From positions 186,001 to 250,000 of the forward strand of contig NZ_QJJZ01000002.1 of NCBI RefSeq assembly GCF_003201775.1: 64,000 nucleotides of DNA, read 5' to 3'. Of the stretch, positions 20,244-28,276 are shown in pieces (positions within the stretch are counted from its first letter, which is position 1; the number at the start of each line of letters is the position of its first letter). Under the pieces are notes generated by a model. The model had not been told where the DNA came from, searched no databases, and saw nothing but the letters and a program-made list of their open reading frames with translations. The translations under genes were made by a program, and so were the position numbers. The DNA is from Arenibacter sp. ARW7G5Y1. GTDB taxonomy: Bacteria; Bacteroidota; Bacteroidia; Flavobacteriales; Flavobacteriaceae.

Positions 20244-20272
20244 TTTTTTAAAACGTTAAGTTACTCCCAATT

Positions 20273-20288
20273 GGCAATAACTGTTCCA
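20273..20288 (-). promoter_or_regulatory. Candidate sigma-54 (-24/-12) promoter of the TIM-barrel operon
   Basis: On the minus strand the site reads TGGAACAGTTATTGCC: GG and GC are exactly 10 bp apart, and 9 of 12 consensus positions of TGGCACG-N4-TTGCW fit. It lies 30 bp before the start codon at 20243, and the neighbouring divergent gene encodes a sigma-54 activator. Confidence 0.75.
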
Positions 20289-20395
20289 TTTCTAATCTGT
20301 ATATCTGTTAAATATATAAATTACTTATTATCAGATATTTAATATTTCAATTATTTTAATTTTAATTTTTTTTTACAATTTTAACGAAAAAGAAG

Positions 20396-20434
20396 TGTTA
20401 CCTTAGTTAACATTTTGTATCTATAAAGGTAACA
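20396..20434. promoter_or_regulatory. Inverted repeats, candidate activator-binding (enhancer) sites
   Basis: TGTTACC at 20396-20402 and GGTAACA at 20428-20434 are perfect inverted copies, 32 bp apart start to start (three helical turns). A third partial arm (GTTAACA at 20406-20412) forms TGTTA-N7-TAACA with the first. They lie about 110-160 bp upstream of the sigma-54 promoter, the usual distance for an enhancer, and just before the regulator start, which would allow autoregulation. Confidence 0.55.
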
Positions 20435-20451
20435 TTTTATGTAAACTTTGA

Positions 20452-22197
20452 ATGGCTGTGTTTTCACTAAAAAATCTTGTTCGGGATACTTCAAAAATCT
20501 CATCGCCCATCATTTCAGTGGTGGCCGGAAATGGTCAAATAACCAAGTCCGCAGTGGCCTCAGGAGCCGATATGATAATAGCCCTAAATGCAGGGTTGTA
20601 TCGAAACATGGGCTTCGGTTCCCTTGCGGCCTTTATGCCATACGGTAACGCAAATGATCAAACCGAACAATTGCTGAGACAACATATCCTGATTCATACA
20701 AAAAATACTCCTGTGGTGGCTGGGGTTTTTGCCGCTGATTCTACCCAGCCCATTAGAAACCGATTGGATAGGTTAAAGGAACTTGGGGTGGAAGGCATAA
20801 CAAATTGGCCAGCAGTTGGATTCATTGATGGTAATTTTAGGTCCCACTTGGATGCGGAAGGAATCGACATATATAGTGAAGTGGAAATGCTGAAACAGGC
20901 AAAGGAATTTGGGTTTGTTACCTTCGGTTTTGCCCTGTCGGCCGAAGAAGCTTTCATATTTGCAAAAAATGGTGTTGATGCATTGATACTTAATGTAGGA
21001 CTTACTTTTGAAATTCAGGATACCATAGAAAAACGCAATCAATTACAACTGTCCATTACCAAGGCAAAAGAGATGTTGTCTAGAGTACATGAATCGGGAC
21101 GCGAACCCTTTTCCCTCATTTATGGCGGTTCCATCACTGAGCCTGAAGATTTTGTAGAGTTTTTTAAACAAGTTCCGATAAAGGGTTATGCGGGAGGGTC
21201 GGTTTTTGAGCGTTTCCCTGTAGTGGAAACTGTCAACACCAGGGTAAGAAGCTTTAAAAGTATATTTCTGGAAGATCATGGAACGAATCATCCTGAAAAA
21301 TTCGGAACCTTAATCGGGTCTTCGCCAAAAATGAAGAACCTGTTCAAATTAATACAGAAGATCGCCCCATATGATGTAAATGTGTGTATTGGGGGTGAAT
21401 CCGGTACAGGTAAAGAACTTGTGGCCACTCAAATCCATATGCTCAGTTCAAGGAAAAACAATCCGTTCATTACGGTCAATTGTGCCGCTATTCCCGATAC
21501 TCTTGTGGAAAGTGAGTTCTTTGGCTATGAAAAAGGAGCATTTACCGGGGCCACATATCGAAAGTTGGGCAAATTTGAACTTGCCAATAAAGGGACACTG
21601 TTTTTAGATGAAATAGCCGATTTAAGTCCACACGCCCAAGCTGCTTTGCTTAGGGTAATACAACAAGGGGAGATTGTTACACTGGGGGGGCAAAAACCAA
21701 TTCCCGTAGACGTAAGAATTCTTTGTGCCTCCAACCAAAACCTTGAGGAACTTGTTAAGGAGGATAAATTTAGATTGGATTTATACTTTCGTCTCAGTGC
21801 CATTACGATCAGCATTCCCCCCCTAAGGGAAAGAATAGGGGATATTCCCCTATTGGTAGCAAACATACTCAATAAACTCTCCATAAAATTTGACAAAAAA
21901 TTATTGGGTACTACCAAAGATTTTATGGATCAGCTCAAAAGTAATTACTGGCCCGGAAATGTTCGGGAACTGGAACAGGTGGTAACACGACATTCATTAA
22001 TTGAGGATAGCCCAATTTTACAAGGGGATTCCACGCTTTTTGGAGAAATGACTTTCCCTCAACAGGTGGTAACCTTGGATAAATACCAAAAAGCGCAAAA
22101 AGCCTTGATCGAGGCAGGATATAATAAATCCAAGGCCGCACTGGCATTGGGTATAAGTCGCAAAACACTTTACCAATGGCTTGAATCAAATAATTAG
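20452..22197 (+). CDS. Sigma-54 activator with TIM-barrel (PEP-hydrolase-like) sensor domain
   Basis: A 581-residue protein. Residues 1-275 are a TIM barrel related to the enzyme at 19389-20243 (NAGLYRNMGFGSLAAFMPYG, WPAVGFIDGNFR, YGGSITEPEDF). Residues about 285-520 are an AAA+ sigma-54 interaction module: Walker A GGESGTGKE near 313, the sigma-54 loop GAFTGA near 362, Walker B TLFLDEIADL near 384. A Fis-type helix-turn-helix closes it (NKSKAALALGISRKTLYQWL). The intact GAFTGA predicts true sigma-54 contact. H183 and H226 of the enzyme are N181 and Y224 here, so the barrel may sense rather than catalyse. Likely target: the divergent operon. Confidence 0.93.
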   Translation: MAVFSLKNLVRDTSKISSPIISVVAGNGQITKSAVASGADMIIALNAGLYRNMGFGSLAAFMPYGNANDQTEQLLRQHILIHTKNTPVVAGVFAADSTQPIRNRLDRLKELGVEGITNWPAVGFIDGNFRSHLDAEGIDIYSEVEMLKQAKEFGFVTFGFALSAEEAFIFAKNGVDALILNVGLTFEIQDTIEKRNQLQLSITKAKEMLSRVHESGREPFSLIYGGSITEPEDFVEFFKQVPIKGYAGGSVFERFPVVETVNTRVRSFKSIFLEDHGTNHPEKFGTLIGSSPKMKNLFKLIQKIAPYDVNVCIGGESGTGKELVATQIHMLSSRKNNPFITVNCAAIPDTLVESEFFGYEKGAFTGATYRKLGKFELANKGTLFLDEIADLSPHAQAALLRVIQQGEIVTLGGQKPIPVDVRILCASNQNLEELVKEDKFRLDLYFRLSAITISIPPLRERIGDIPLLVANILNKLSIKFDKKLLGTTKDFMDQLKSNYWPGNVRELEQVVTRHSLIEDSPILQGDSTLFGEMTFPQQVVTLDKYQKAQKALIEAGYNKSKAALALGISRKTLYQWLESNN

Positions 22198-22423
22198 TCC
22201 GTTAAATGGGTCATCTCTTATATCCTTTGGAGGAAGAAAAAGAAAAAGGATAGGAATTGAAGTATCCTGTAGATAGCTTGTTTAATGTTTCTTATACACA
22301 ATTAAAGCTTCTTTGACTGAAGCCAAAAAAAAAAAAAGTGGCCAAAGTATTATGGTTTATGGCGATTAGCAAAGATTCATTTTATTTTGCACCAAGTTTG
22401 ACCCATCCAAAAATGAACTACTG

Positions 22424-22897
22424 ATGAAACAAATAACTGTAATTAAGGGAGATATTTTACAACGCAAAGGAGATATAAACACTAAGGCGTATATTGTTGA
22501 AAGTGGTTTACTGCGTAGCTATTCTATTGATGATAAAGGGAAGGAACACATTTATATGTTTGGACCGGAAAACTGGTTAGTGGCCGATATTTGCGAGTCC
22601 AACACCCCTTGCCAACTTTATATAGATGTAATTGAGGACGCTGTCCTGACAGTGGCTTCCAAAGAGGAGTTAATGGAAAGAGGTCCGGACATTGATGCTC
22701 TGTTGAGACGATTAAATACAATGCAGGCCAGGATTATAATGTTAATGAGTTCCAATGCTTTGGAGCGATATGAACATTTTGTTCAAACCTATCCAAACAT
22801 TATCCAACGGGTACCTCTAAAAATGATTGCCTCTTATTTGGGAATTACACCCGAAGCTTTGAGTCGTGTTCGACATCAACTAACCCAAAGAAAATAA
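22424..22897 (+). CDS. Crp/Fnr-family transcriptional regulator
   Basis: A 157-residue protein, shorter than the usual 190-230 because the cyclic-nucleotide-like domain starts late (IKGDILQRKGDINTKAYIVESGLLRSY). The C-terminal winged helix is complete (LKMIASYLGITPEALSRVRHQL). The recognition helix has E144-x-x-S147-R148, the FNR pattern known to read TTGAT half-sites. Only two cysteines are present, so an FNR-type iron-sulfur sensor is not evident. A perfect TTGAT-N4-ATCAA box lies 14 bp after its stop, before the next gene. Confidence 0.9.
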   Translation: MKQITVIKGDILQRKGDINTKAYIVESGLLRSYSIDDKGKEHIYMFGPENWLVADICESNTPCQLYIDVIEDAVLTVASKEELMERGPDIDALLRRLNTMQARIIMLMSSNALERYEHFVQTYPNIIQRVPLKMIASYLGITPEALSRVRHQLTQRK

Positions 22898-22910
22898 GCC
22901 TATTTCATTT

Positions 22911-22926
22911 CTTGATGTACATCAAG
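22911..22926 (+). promoter_or_regulatory. Perfect FNR-type box upstream of the DoxX gene
   Basis: CTTGATGTACATCAAG contains the exact TTGAT-N4-ATCAA consensus. A TTTG -7 half-element follows at 22952-22955; the box centre is 36.5 bp from its G, which places the box near -41, a class II activation position. Confidence 0.8.
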
Positions 22927-22979
22927 GCAGGGGTTCTCCAAATGAGGGAGTTTTGTGCCATCAAATAAATATAAGAGAA

Positions 22980-23387
22980 ATGACAAATCAAAAAAACAAC
23001 AAGGCAATTCATATAGTATTGTGGGTTGCACAGGGATTATTGGCAGCTATGTTTATCATGGCGGGTTTAATGAAGGCATCCCAGCCTATTGAAGTATTGG
23101 CGGAATCAGTTCCGTGGGTAACGGAGGTTTCCTCCGGTTTGGTACGCTTTATTGGAATTAGTGAATTATTAGGGGGCTTAGGTTTAATAATACCTTCCAT
23201 TTTTCGATTCAAAACCTTTTTAACTGTTTGGGCTGCTCTTGGTCTTGCTGCAGTAATGGTATTGGCTGCTGGATTTCATGCCTCACAAGGTGAATTTTCC
23301 GCTATCGGAATGAATATTGTATTACTTGCAATTGCTTTATTTATTGCTTGGGGCAGGAGTAAAAAAACACCAATTCTGGCCAAGTAA
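22980..23387 (+). CDS. DoxX-family inner-membrane protein
   Basis: From the ATG at 22980 (135 residues, preceded by AAGAGA), rather than a GTG 27 bp earlier. Four hydrophobic segments are seen at about 12-30, 48-70, 75-95 and 100-120, with LLAAMFIMAGLMKASQP and ISELLGGLGLIIPSI as in DoxX/DoxX-like proteins. Some DoxX proteins act in oxidative or thiol stress complexes, but the role here is unknown. An FNR-type box lies 54 bp upstream, so expression probably follows oxygen or nitrogen-oxide status. Confidence 0.85.
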   Translation: MTNQKNNKAIHIVLWVAQGLLAAMFIMAGLMKASQPIEVLAESVPWVTEVSSGLVRFIGISELLGGLGLIIPSIFRFKTFLTVWAALGLAAVMVLAAGFHASQGEFSAIGMNIVLLAIALFIAWGRSKKTPILAK

Positions 23388-23549
23388 AAAACACGGTTCT
23401 TTATTGCTCCTTTACAATTTAAGTATGATATCAATGAAAGTTGCCAACATCCCATAAGAGGTATTAAGGGATTTGTCCAATGTATTGGCATGTAGATTCA
23501 AGTTGCCCATTGCTACTACTTCGGGTTGTTTTTCCTAAATTTACTGCCT

Positions 23550-23993
23550 ATGGAGAAGAGCAAAATTAAAAATATATTTGTGTCAGGAGCAATAAGCCCG
23601 GAGTTCATTGCCAATTCCATTGCAAAGCACCAGTCCAAAACCACTATTGGGGCACACGATATCTTTTTGGGCCAGGTACGGGCAGATCCAATTGATGGGC
23701 AGGAAGTGGCCGCTATAGAATATACGGCCTATGAGGAAATGGCCAATCAGAAATTCCACGAAATCAGGGAAGCTACCTTTGCCAGGTTTAACTTAAGCTG
23801 TATGCACATCCACCACAGTTTGGGTAAGGTAAATGCGGGAGAAATATGCCTCTTTGTTTTTGTGTCATCGCCACACCGAAAAGAAGTTTTTGAGGCCATG
23901 CACCATGTGGTGGAAGAGATAAAAAATCAGGTTCCCATTTTTGGTAAGGAACTGTTTGAGGATAATTCCTATCAATGGAAAGTAAATAAGTAA
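23550..23993 (+). CDS. moaE: Molybdopterin synthase catalytic subunit
   Basis: 147 residues from the ATG at 23550; a TTG-type start 24 bp earlier is less likely. Typical MoaE phrases: HDIFLGQVRAD, AIEYTAYEEMA, IHHSLGKVNAGEICLFVFVSSPHRKEVFEA and the C-terminal PIFGKELF with the catalytic lysine. It inserts sulfur into precursor Z with MoaD. It ends two bases before moaC. moaA, moaD and mogA are not in this window. Confidence 0.95.
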   Translation: MEKSKIKNIFVSGAISPEFIANSIAKHQSKTTIGAHDIFLGQVRADPIDGQEVAAIEYTAYEEMANQKFHEIREATFARFNLSCMHIHHSLGKVNAGEICLFVFVSSPHRKEVFEAMHHVVEEIKNQVPIFGKELFEDNSYQWKVNK

Positions 23994-23995
23994 AA

Positions 23996-24427
23996 ATGGT
24001 AGATATTACCCATAAAAAAGCAACCTTGCGTACAGCTGTAGCACAAGCTATAGTTCAAGTAAGTTCGGCAGATACCATTAGCGCAATACATAATAAAACC
24101 GTGCCCAAGGGCGATGTGTTTGCCATGAGCAAAGCGGCCGGTTTATTGGGGGTTAAAAAGACGGCAGACCTTTTGCCGGACTGTCATCCCTTACCTATAG
24201 AATTTACCGATATTTCCTATGCTATTGACGGTCTTCGGATTACGGTTTTGGTTACGGTGAAGACTATCTACAAAACCGGCGTTGAGGTAGAGGCCATGCA
24301 CGGCGCCAGCATAGTGGCCCTAAATATGTACGATATGCTAAAGCCCATAGACAAGGGCATCGAAATACAGAATATTAAATTATTGAGAAAAACGGGAGGT
24401 AAGTCCGATATAGGTAGCGACCTATAA
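23996..24427 (+). CDS. moaC: Cyclic pyranopterin monophosphate synthase
   Basis: 143 residues. MoaC hallmarks are present: MSKAAGLLGVKKTADLLPDCHPLP and VEVEAMHGASIVALNMYDMLKPIDKGIEI, then LLRKTGGKSD. With MoaA it makes the first molybdopterin precursor. It follows moaE by two bases, so the pair is co-transcribed and probably translationally linked. Confidence 0.96.
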   Translation: MVDITHKKATLRTAVAQAIVQVSSADTISAIHNKTVPKGDVFAMSKAAGLLGVKKTADLLPDCHPLPIEFTDISYAIDGLRITVLVTVKTIYKTGVEVEAMHGASIVALNMYDMLKPIDKGIEIQNIKLLRKTGGKSDIGSDL

Positions 24428-24473
24428 TTTTCCAGTCAATAATATTTAACAGTTACTTAAGAGAATCTGTGCA

Positions 24474-24481
24474 TATCTTTG
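24474..24481 (+). promoter_or_regulatory. -7 promoter element (TATCTTTG)
   Basis: A perfect TAnnTTTG element only 4 bp before the GTG start at 24486. If used, the transcript would be almost leaderless. No good -33 TTTG was found at the matching distance. Confidence 0.4.
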
Positions 24482-24485
24482 TGGT

Positions 24486-24860
24486 GTGAAAAAAACAAGG
24501 CACTTGCTTTTTTTTAGGATTCTAGCGCTTATACTTTTATTAGCTATGGGCCAGGTCTCTATGGCTACCACCAAGGAGGCCAAAGAAGTTAAGGCCGGGG
24601 TTCAGGGTGAGATCCAAACGGATCATCATCTAAGCTACCAGATGCCGAACTCTGGGCATACTATGCTCCTGGCGGATGGCAATTATCAATTGCCAACAGT
24701 TAACGAGCTAAGGCCCAATCTCAATTTATTTTCCCCTAGTACTATAAGTTGCCTTTCCGTACTCAAGGAAAAGGAGCTTATGTCCCTAAAAAGGGAGGTC
24801 CAAATTATTGCTAGTTTGGACGCGCTAACCATTATCTACCCCTTTCACACCTTTTTATAA
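24486..24860 (+). CDS. Small secreted protein of unknown function
   Basis: 124 residues starting at GTG. A signal peptide is clear (LLFFRILALILLLAMGQVSMAT). The mature part has no recognised domain; it includes QTDHHLSYQMPNSGH and NELRPNLNLFSP. It follows moaC by 58 bp and may have its own promoter. No family name is offered. Confidence 0.6.
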   Translation: MKKTRHLLFFRILALILLLAMGQVSMATTKEAKEVKAGVQGEIQTDHHLSYQMPNSGHTMLLADGNYQLPTVNELRPNLNLFSPSTISCLSVLKEKELMSLKREVQIIASLDALTIIYPFHTFL

Positions 24861-24982
24861 GTTTTTCCATTAGTCGCACAAAATTCCAGAATAACCAATT
24901 TTGGAAATTCCCCCATGGCATACATTGGTTATGGCTGGAGGGAAGACAATTAATAAATGGAATAATTATAAAAAAATATATT

Positions 24983-25492
24983 ATGAATATATCAATGTTG
25001 TTGGTATCAGCTTTATTGGTGCTTTGCACCATCATACCTTTTGTAGTCCTCAATAAATCGGGAAAAGGGGATTTAAAAATAATGTCCAAGGAGATTAAAA
25101 ACTTAATGGTACAATCAAAACTGAAACTCGATTTAAAGGAAAGCTGGGGCAATACTTTCATTGGCCTGGATTCAGAGAATAAGAAACTTGTTTTTTCAAA
25201 AGTATTTGATGGCATTGTGGCGCTGGAAAATATTGATCTCAATACAGTTTCAAATGTCAAAATAGTAAAGAAGACCCACGTGGTCAAGTCCAAAAACAAG
25301 AAGGAGTTGGTTTTGGAAAAATTGGATTTGGAGATTAGTTTTTTAGATACTGAATTAGCAGCCAAGACCCTTAACTTTTATGACATCAACAGTATTTACA
25401 TGGAGGATTATGAACTTGTCCGGGCCGAAAAATGGAATACTGCCATTAATGGTGTTTTAAAAGCAACTATAGAAAGGGCCAAGGTGGCCTAA
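24983..25492 (+). CDS. Membrane-anchored protein of unknown function
   Basis: 169 residues. A single N-terminal membrane segment (MLLVSALLVLCTIIPFVVL) is followed by a lysine-rich soluble part with alternating hydrophobic pattern (WGNTFIGLDSENKKLVFSK, LDLEISFLDTELAAKTLNFYD). I do not recognise the family. A strong terminator hairpin follows. Confidence 0.6.
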   Translation: MNISMLLVSALLVLCTIIPFVVLNKSGKGDLKIMSKEIKNLMVQSKLKLDLKESWGNTFIGLDSENKKLVFSKVFDGIVALENIDLNTVSNVKIVKKTHVVKSKNKKELVLEKLDLEISFLDTELAAKTLNFYDINSIYMEDYELVRAEKWNTAINGVLKATIERAKVA

Positions 25493-25523
25493 TTTCCTAG
25501 GTTTTTTATTAGTTAACATAGTT

Positions 25524-25578
25524 AAGGGCAATCTGTATTTTGGAAAATAGACTTTTCGGAATGCAGATTGCCCTTTTT
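25524..25578. terminator. Bidirectional terminator between convergent genes
   Basis: Stem AAGGGCAATCTG / CAGATTGCCCTT with a 28-base loop and a TTTTT run on the plus side, placed between the gene ending at 25492 and the one ending at 25614. Confidence 0.75.
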
Positions 25579-25613
25579 AATGCCATATATTTTTGCAGGC
25601 AAAGGATTTAGAA

Positions 25614-26336
25614 TTACTCCCGTTTTGTCCAAATTTCATTTAAGGGGTCGCCCTTACTGCTTTTACCGGTATGGTGCCAATCCTTGCCGTTTAACTCATA
25701 ATTGAAGGATAGCGCCGCTCCCACCCGGGAATTGTCCCTGGAGAAATAGTTTATATTTTCTATGTATTTGCCATTGGTAGCGTTATAGGTTCCGCCCCCG
25801 CTGCCAAAAAATTCAAAGGTTTCGGTATTATAGGCAATCCATTGAAAGTGACCGTTCAACAAATATTTCATAGTCTTTCTTGGTCTGGACGTATCCCTTC
25901 TTTGCTCCCCTTGCTCCGTTACCCTTCCGGTCATTAACCACTTGCCGTCCAAATCCTGGGTGCCAAGTTTGGTGGGCGTAAAGGTCATAGGCTTTGTGCC
26001 TTGGAGTATCAATTTCCCTTTTTGTAGCCTATAGGGAATATTTATACTGGTAATTTTATCTTCTTTATGGTTGGAGTTAAACTCGAGGTCAACCATCAGC
26101 TTATTGCCAGAGGTAGAGTAGTATCCCCCCATCGTTTTTATAAATTCTGCAGGCGACTCTTTATAGATGGTATGTACGTAATAATCCGCGTCCAATTTCA
26201 GCTCGTGATGAAGGGTGCCATCCTTGTTTTTTTCCTCAAAATGATAAACGTTGGCCGGTATTTGGGCCGTAATTGTATTGAAAAAAGTGAGGAAGAGGGC
26301 AAGGCCAATAAAAATATTGATTTTTTTAAGCTTCAT
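25614..26336 (-). CDS. Secreted protein, unknown function
   Basis: 240 residues with a signal peptide (INIFIGLALFLTFFNTITAQ). The rest is beta-rich with repeated threonine/glycine motifs (GKLILQGTKPMTFTP, FEFFGSGGGTYNATNGKYIENI). Proteins of this type are common in flavobacteria and may adopt a lipocalin-like barrel, but no function is known to me. A single gene, convergent with 24983-25492. Confidence 0.6.
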   Translation of the reverse strand: MKLKKINIFIGLALFLTFFNTITAQIPANVYHFEEKNKDGTLHHELKLDADYYVHTIYKESPAEFIKTMGGYYSTSGNKLMVDLEFNSNHKEDKITSINIPYRLQKGKLILQGTKPMTFTPTKLGTQDLDGKWLMTGRVTEQGEQRRDTSRPRKTMKYLLNGHFQWIAYNTETFEFFGSGGGTYNATNGKYIENINYFSRDNSRVGAALSFNYELNGKDWHHTGKSSKGDPLNEIWTKRE

Positions 26337-26798
26337 AACTATCTGGTTTTTATTTAAAAATAGTCAAGAAAAGGTTAAAAATCAACGCTTTGGGTTTAAT
26401 TTTTAGTTAATTTTTTACTATTTGGAAAATTCATTTTTTACTTCGACGTAAAATTTTTTAAAACGCTTGTTTTTTCATTTTTTTTGTTTTCATTTGTCAC
26501 ATCAATTTAGCCTTAAATTTTATATTGATATTAGCATCTAGTTGAGTATAATGAACCATATTTACAAATTTGGATTTCTGGCAGCAGCAAGGTTTATGTC
26601 GCTGAAATTTAACGGTATAGGTAGCCCGAGTTTGCTTGGTGTTCCAAATTTTTCTTCCATAGTGTGCAGTCAGCATGACTATTTTTTTATTCCTACCACT
26701 GAAAAGCAGATAATTGTTTAGGGATTTAGTTATAATTTCCAATATTATTTGCATTTGGCGATGCTATTTACTTATTTACAATTCATATATTTATTTAA
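26337..26798. other. 460-bp intergenic region before the polyamine operon
   Basis: AT-rich, with long T runs near 26450-26490. An open frame at 26497-26754 on the minus strand is low-complexity and not convincing. No hairpin terminator or riboswitch was recognised. Confidence 0.5.
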
Positions 26799-28256
26799 AT
26801 GAACACGAAGTACATTAATCTGATAGATCAGACCTACTATTTTCCACAGGAAGAGTTTTCTTTGGATGGTGAAAACCTAAAGTTCCATGGAATACCCCTT
26901 ATGGATTTGGTAGCGCAATATGGTAGTCCTTTGAAGTTTACCTATTTGCCTAAAATTTCGGAAAATATCAACAAGGCAAAGGAATGGTTTAAAATAGCCA
27001 TGGAGAAAAACAATTACAAAGGCAAATACCACTATTGCTATTGTACTAAAAGTTCCCATTTTAAGCCGGTTTTGAACGAGGCATTAAAGAATGATATCCA
27101 TATAGAGACGTCTTCGGCCTTTGATATTAATATTGTTGAAAAATTAAAGGAAAACGGAAAGATCAAGGATAATACCTATATCATATGCAACGGATTTAAA
27201 AGGGATCAATATATTGTCAACATAGCTAATCTTATAAATCAAGGTCACCAGAATTGTATTCCCATTATTGATAATTACGAGGAAATTGACCTTTTGTCCG
27301 ATGTCATCAATGATACTTTTAAGGTGGGAATCAGAATTGCATCCGAAGAGGAGCCAAAGTTCGAATTTTATACTTCTCGATTGGGGATAGGATATAAAAA
27401 TATTGTACCTTTTTACGAGAACCAAATTAAGGACAATGACAAGGTAGAATTGAAAATGCTACACTTTTTTATTAATACCGGTATTCGTGACAATGCCTAT
27501 TATTGGAACGAACTGGTGAAATGTTTAAAGGTGTACGTAAGGCTTAAAAAGATTTGTCCATCCTTGGACAGCCTCAATATTGGTGGTGGTTTCCCCATTA
27601 AAAACTCTTTGGCTTTTGATTACGACTACCAGTACATGATAGATGAGATCATAAACCAAATTAATATTGCCTGTCAGGAAGCGGATGTTGCAGTCCCAAA
27701 TATTTTTACCGAATTTGGTAGTTTTACGGTAGGTGAGAGTGGTGGTGCCATTTATGAAATACTATATCAGAAGCAGCAGAACGATCGGGAAAAGTGGAAT
27801 ATGATCGACTCTTCCTTCATTACCACCTTGCCGGATACCTGGGCCATTAATAAACGTTTTATTATGTTGGCCATTAACCGTTGGCAAGATGAATATGAAA
27901 GGGTGTTGTTGGGCGGACTAACCTGCGATAGTGATGACTATTACAATAGCGAGCAAAATATGAATGCCATTTATTTGCCCAAGTACAGAAAGGATAAACC
28001 GCTGTATATTGGATTCTTTAATACAGGTGCCTATCAGGAGACCATTGGGGGTTATGGCGGGTTGCAGCATTGTTTAATACCGCATCCGAAACATATTTTA
28101 ATAGATAAGGACGAAAACGGAAATATAACGACCAAATTATTTAGTGAACAACAAAAGGCAGAGGATCTGCTTAAAATTTTGGGATATGAAATGAATCTTA
28201 GCGGCAATAGTGAAGTTAGCGAACCCGTTGAGCAGAAAATTAAATCTGACTTTTAA
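26799..28256 (+). CDS. Arginine decarboxylase (PLP, alanine-racemase fold)
   Basis: 485 residues. The PLP lysine lies in YHYCYCTKSSHFKPV at about residues 78-83, followed by the barrel (HIETSSAFDINIVEKL, LNIGGGFPIKN, FTEFGSFTVGES). The C-terminal half has the substrate motif CDSDDYYN and IGFFNTGAYQE. This is the flavobacterial SpeA-like decarboxylase that makes agmatine. It is directly followed (20 bp) by agmatinase and a deoxyhypusine-synthase-like gene. An alternative would be another diamine-acid decarboxylase, but the agmatinase neighbour argues for arginine. Confidence 0.88.
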   Translation: MNTKYINLIDQTYYFPQEEFSLDGENLKFHGIPLMDLVAQYGSPLKFTYLPKISENINKAKEWFKIAMEKNNYKGKYHYCYCTKSSHFKPVLNEALKNDIHIETSSAFDINIVEKLKENGKIKDNTYIICNGFKRDQYIVNIANLINQGHQNCIPIIDNYEEIDLLSDVINDTFKVGIRIASEEEPKFEFYTSRLGIGYKNIVPFYENQIKDNDKVELKMLHFFINTGIRDNAYYWNELVKCLKVYVRLKKICPSLDSLNIGGGFPIKNSLAFDYDYQYMIDEIINQINIACQEADVAVPNIFTEFGSFTVGESGGAIYEILYQKQQNDREKWNMIDSSFITTLPDTWAINKRFIMLAINRWQDEYERVLLGGLTCDSDDYYNSEQNMNAIYLPKYRKDKPLYIGFFNTGAYQETIGGYGGLQHCLIPHPKHILIDKDENGNITTKLFSEQQKAEDLLKILGYEMNLSGNSEVSEPVEQKIKSDF

Positions 28257-28276
28257 AATCAATAAACTTTAAACAA

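Noticed and set aside
26497-26754. 85-codon minus-strand open frame before the polyamine operon
   Set aside because: Low-complexity, no domain, and no promoter; likely chance in AT-rich DNA.
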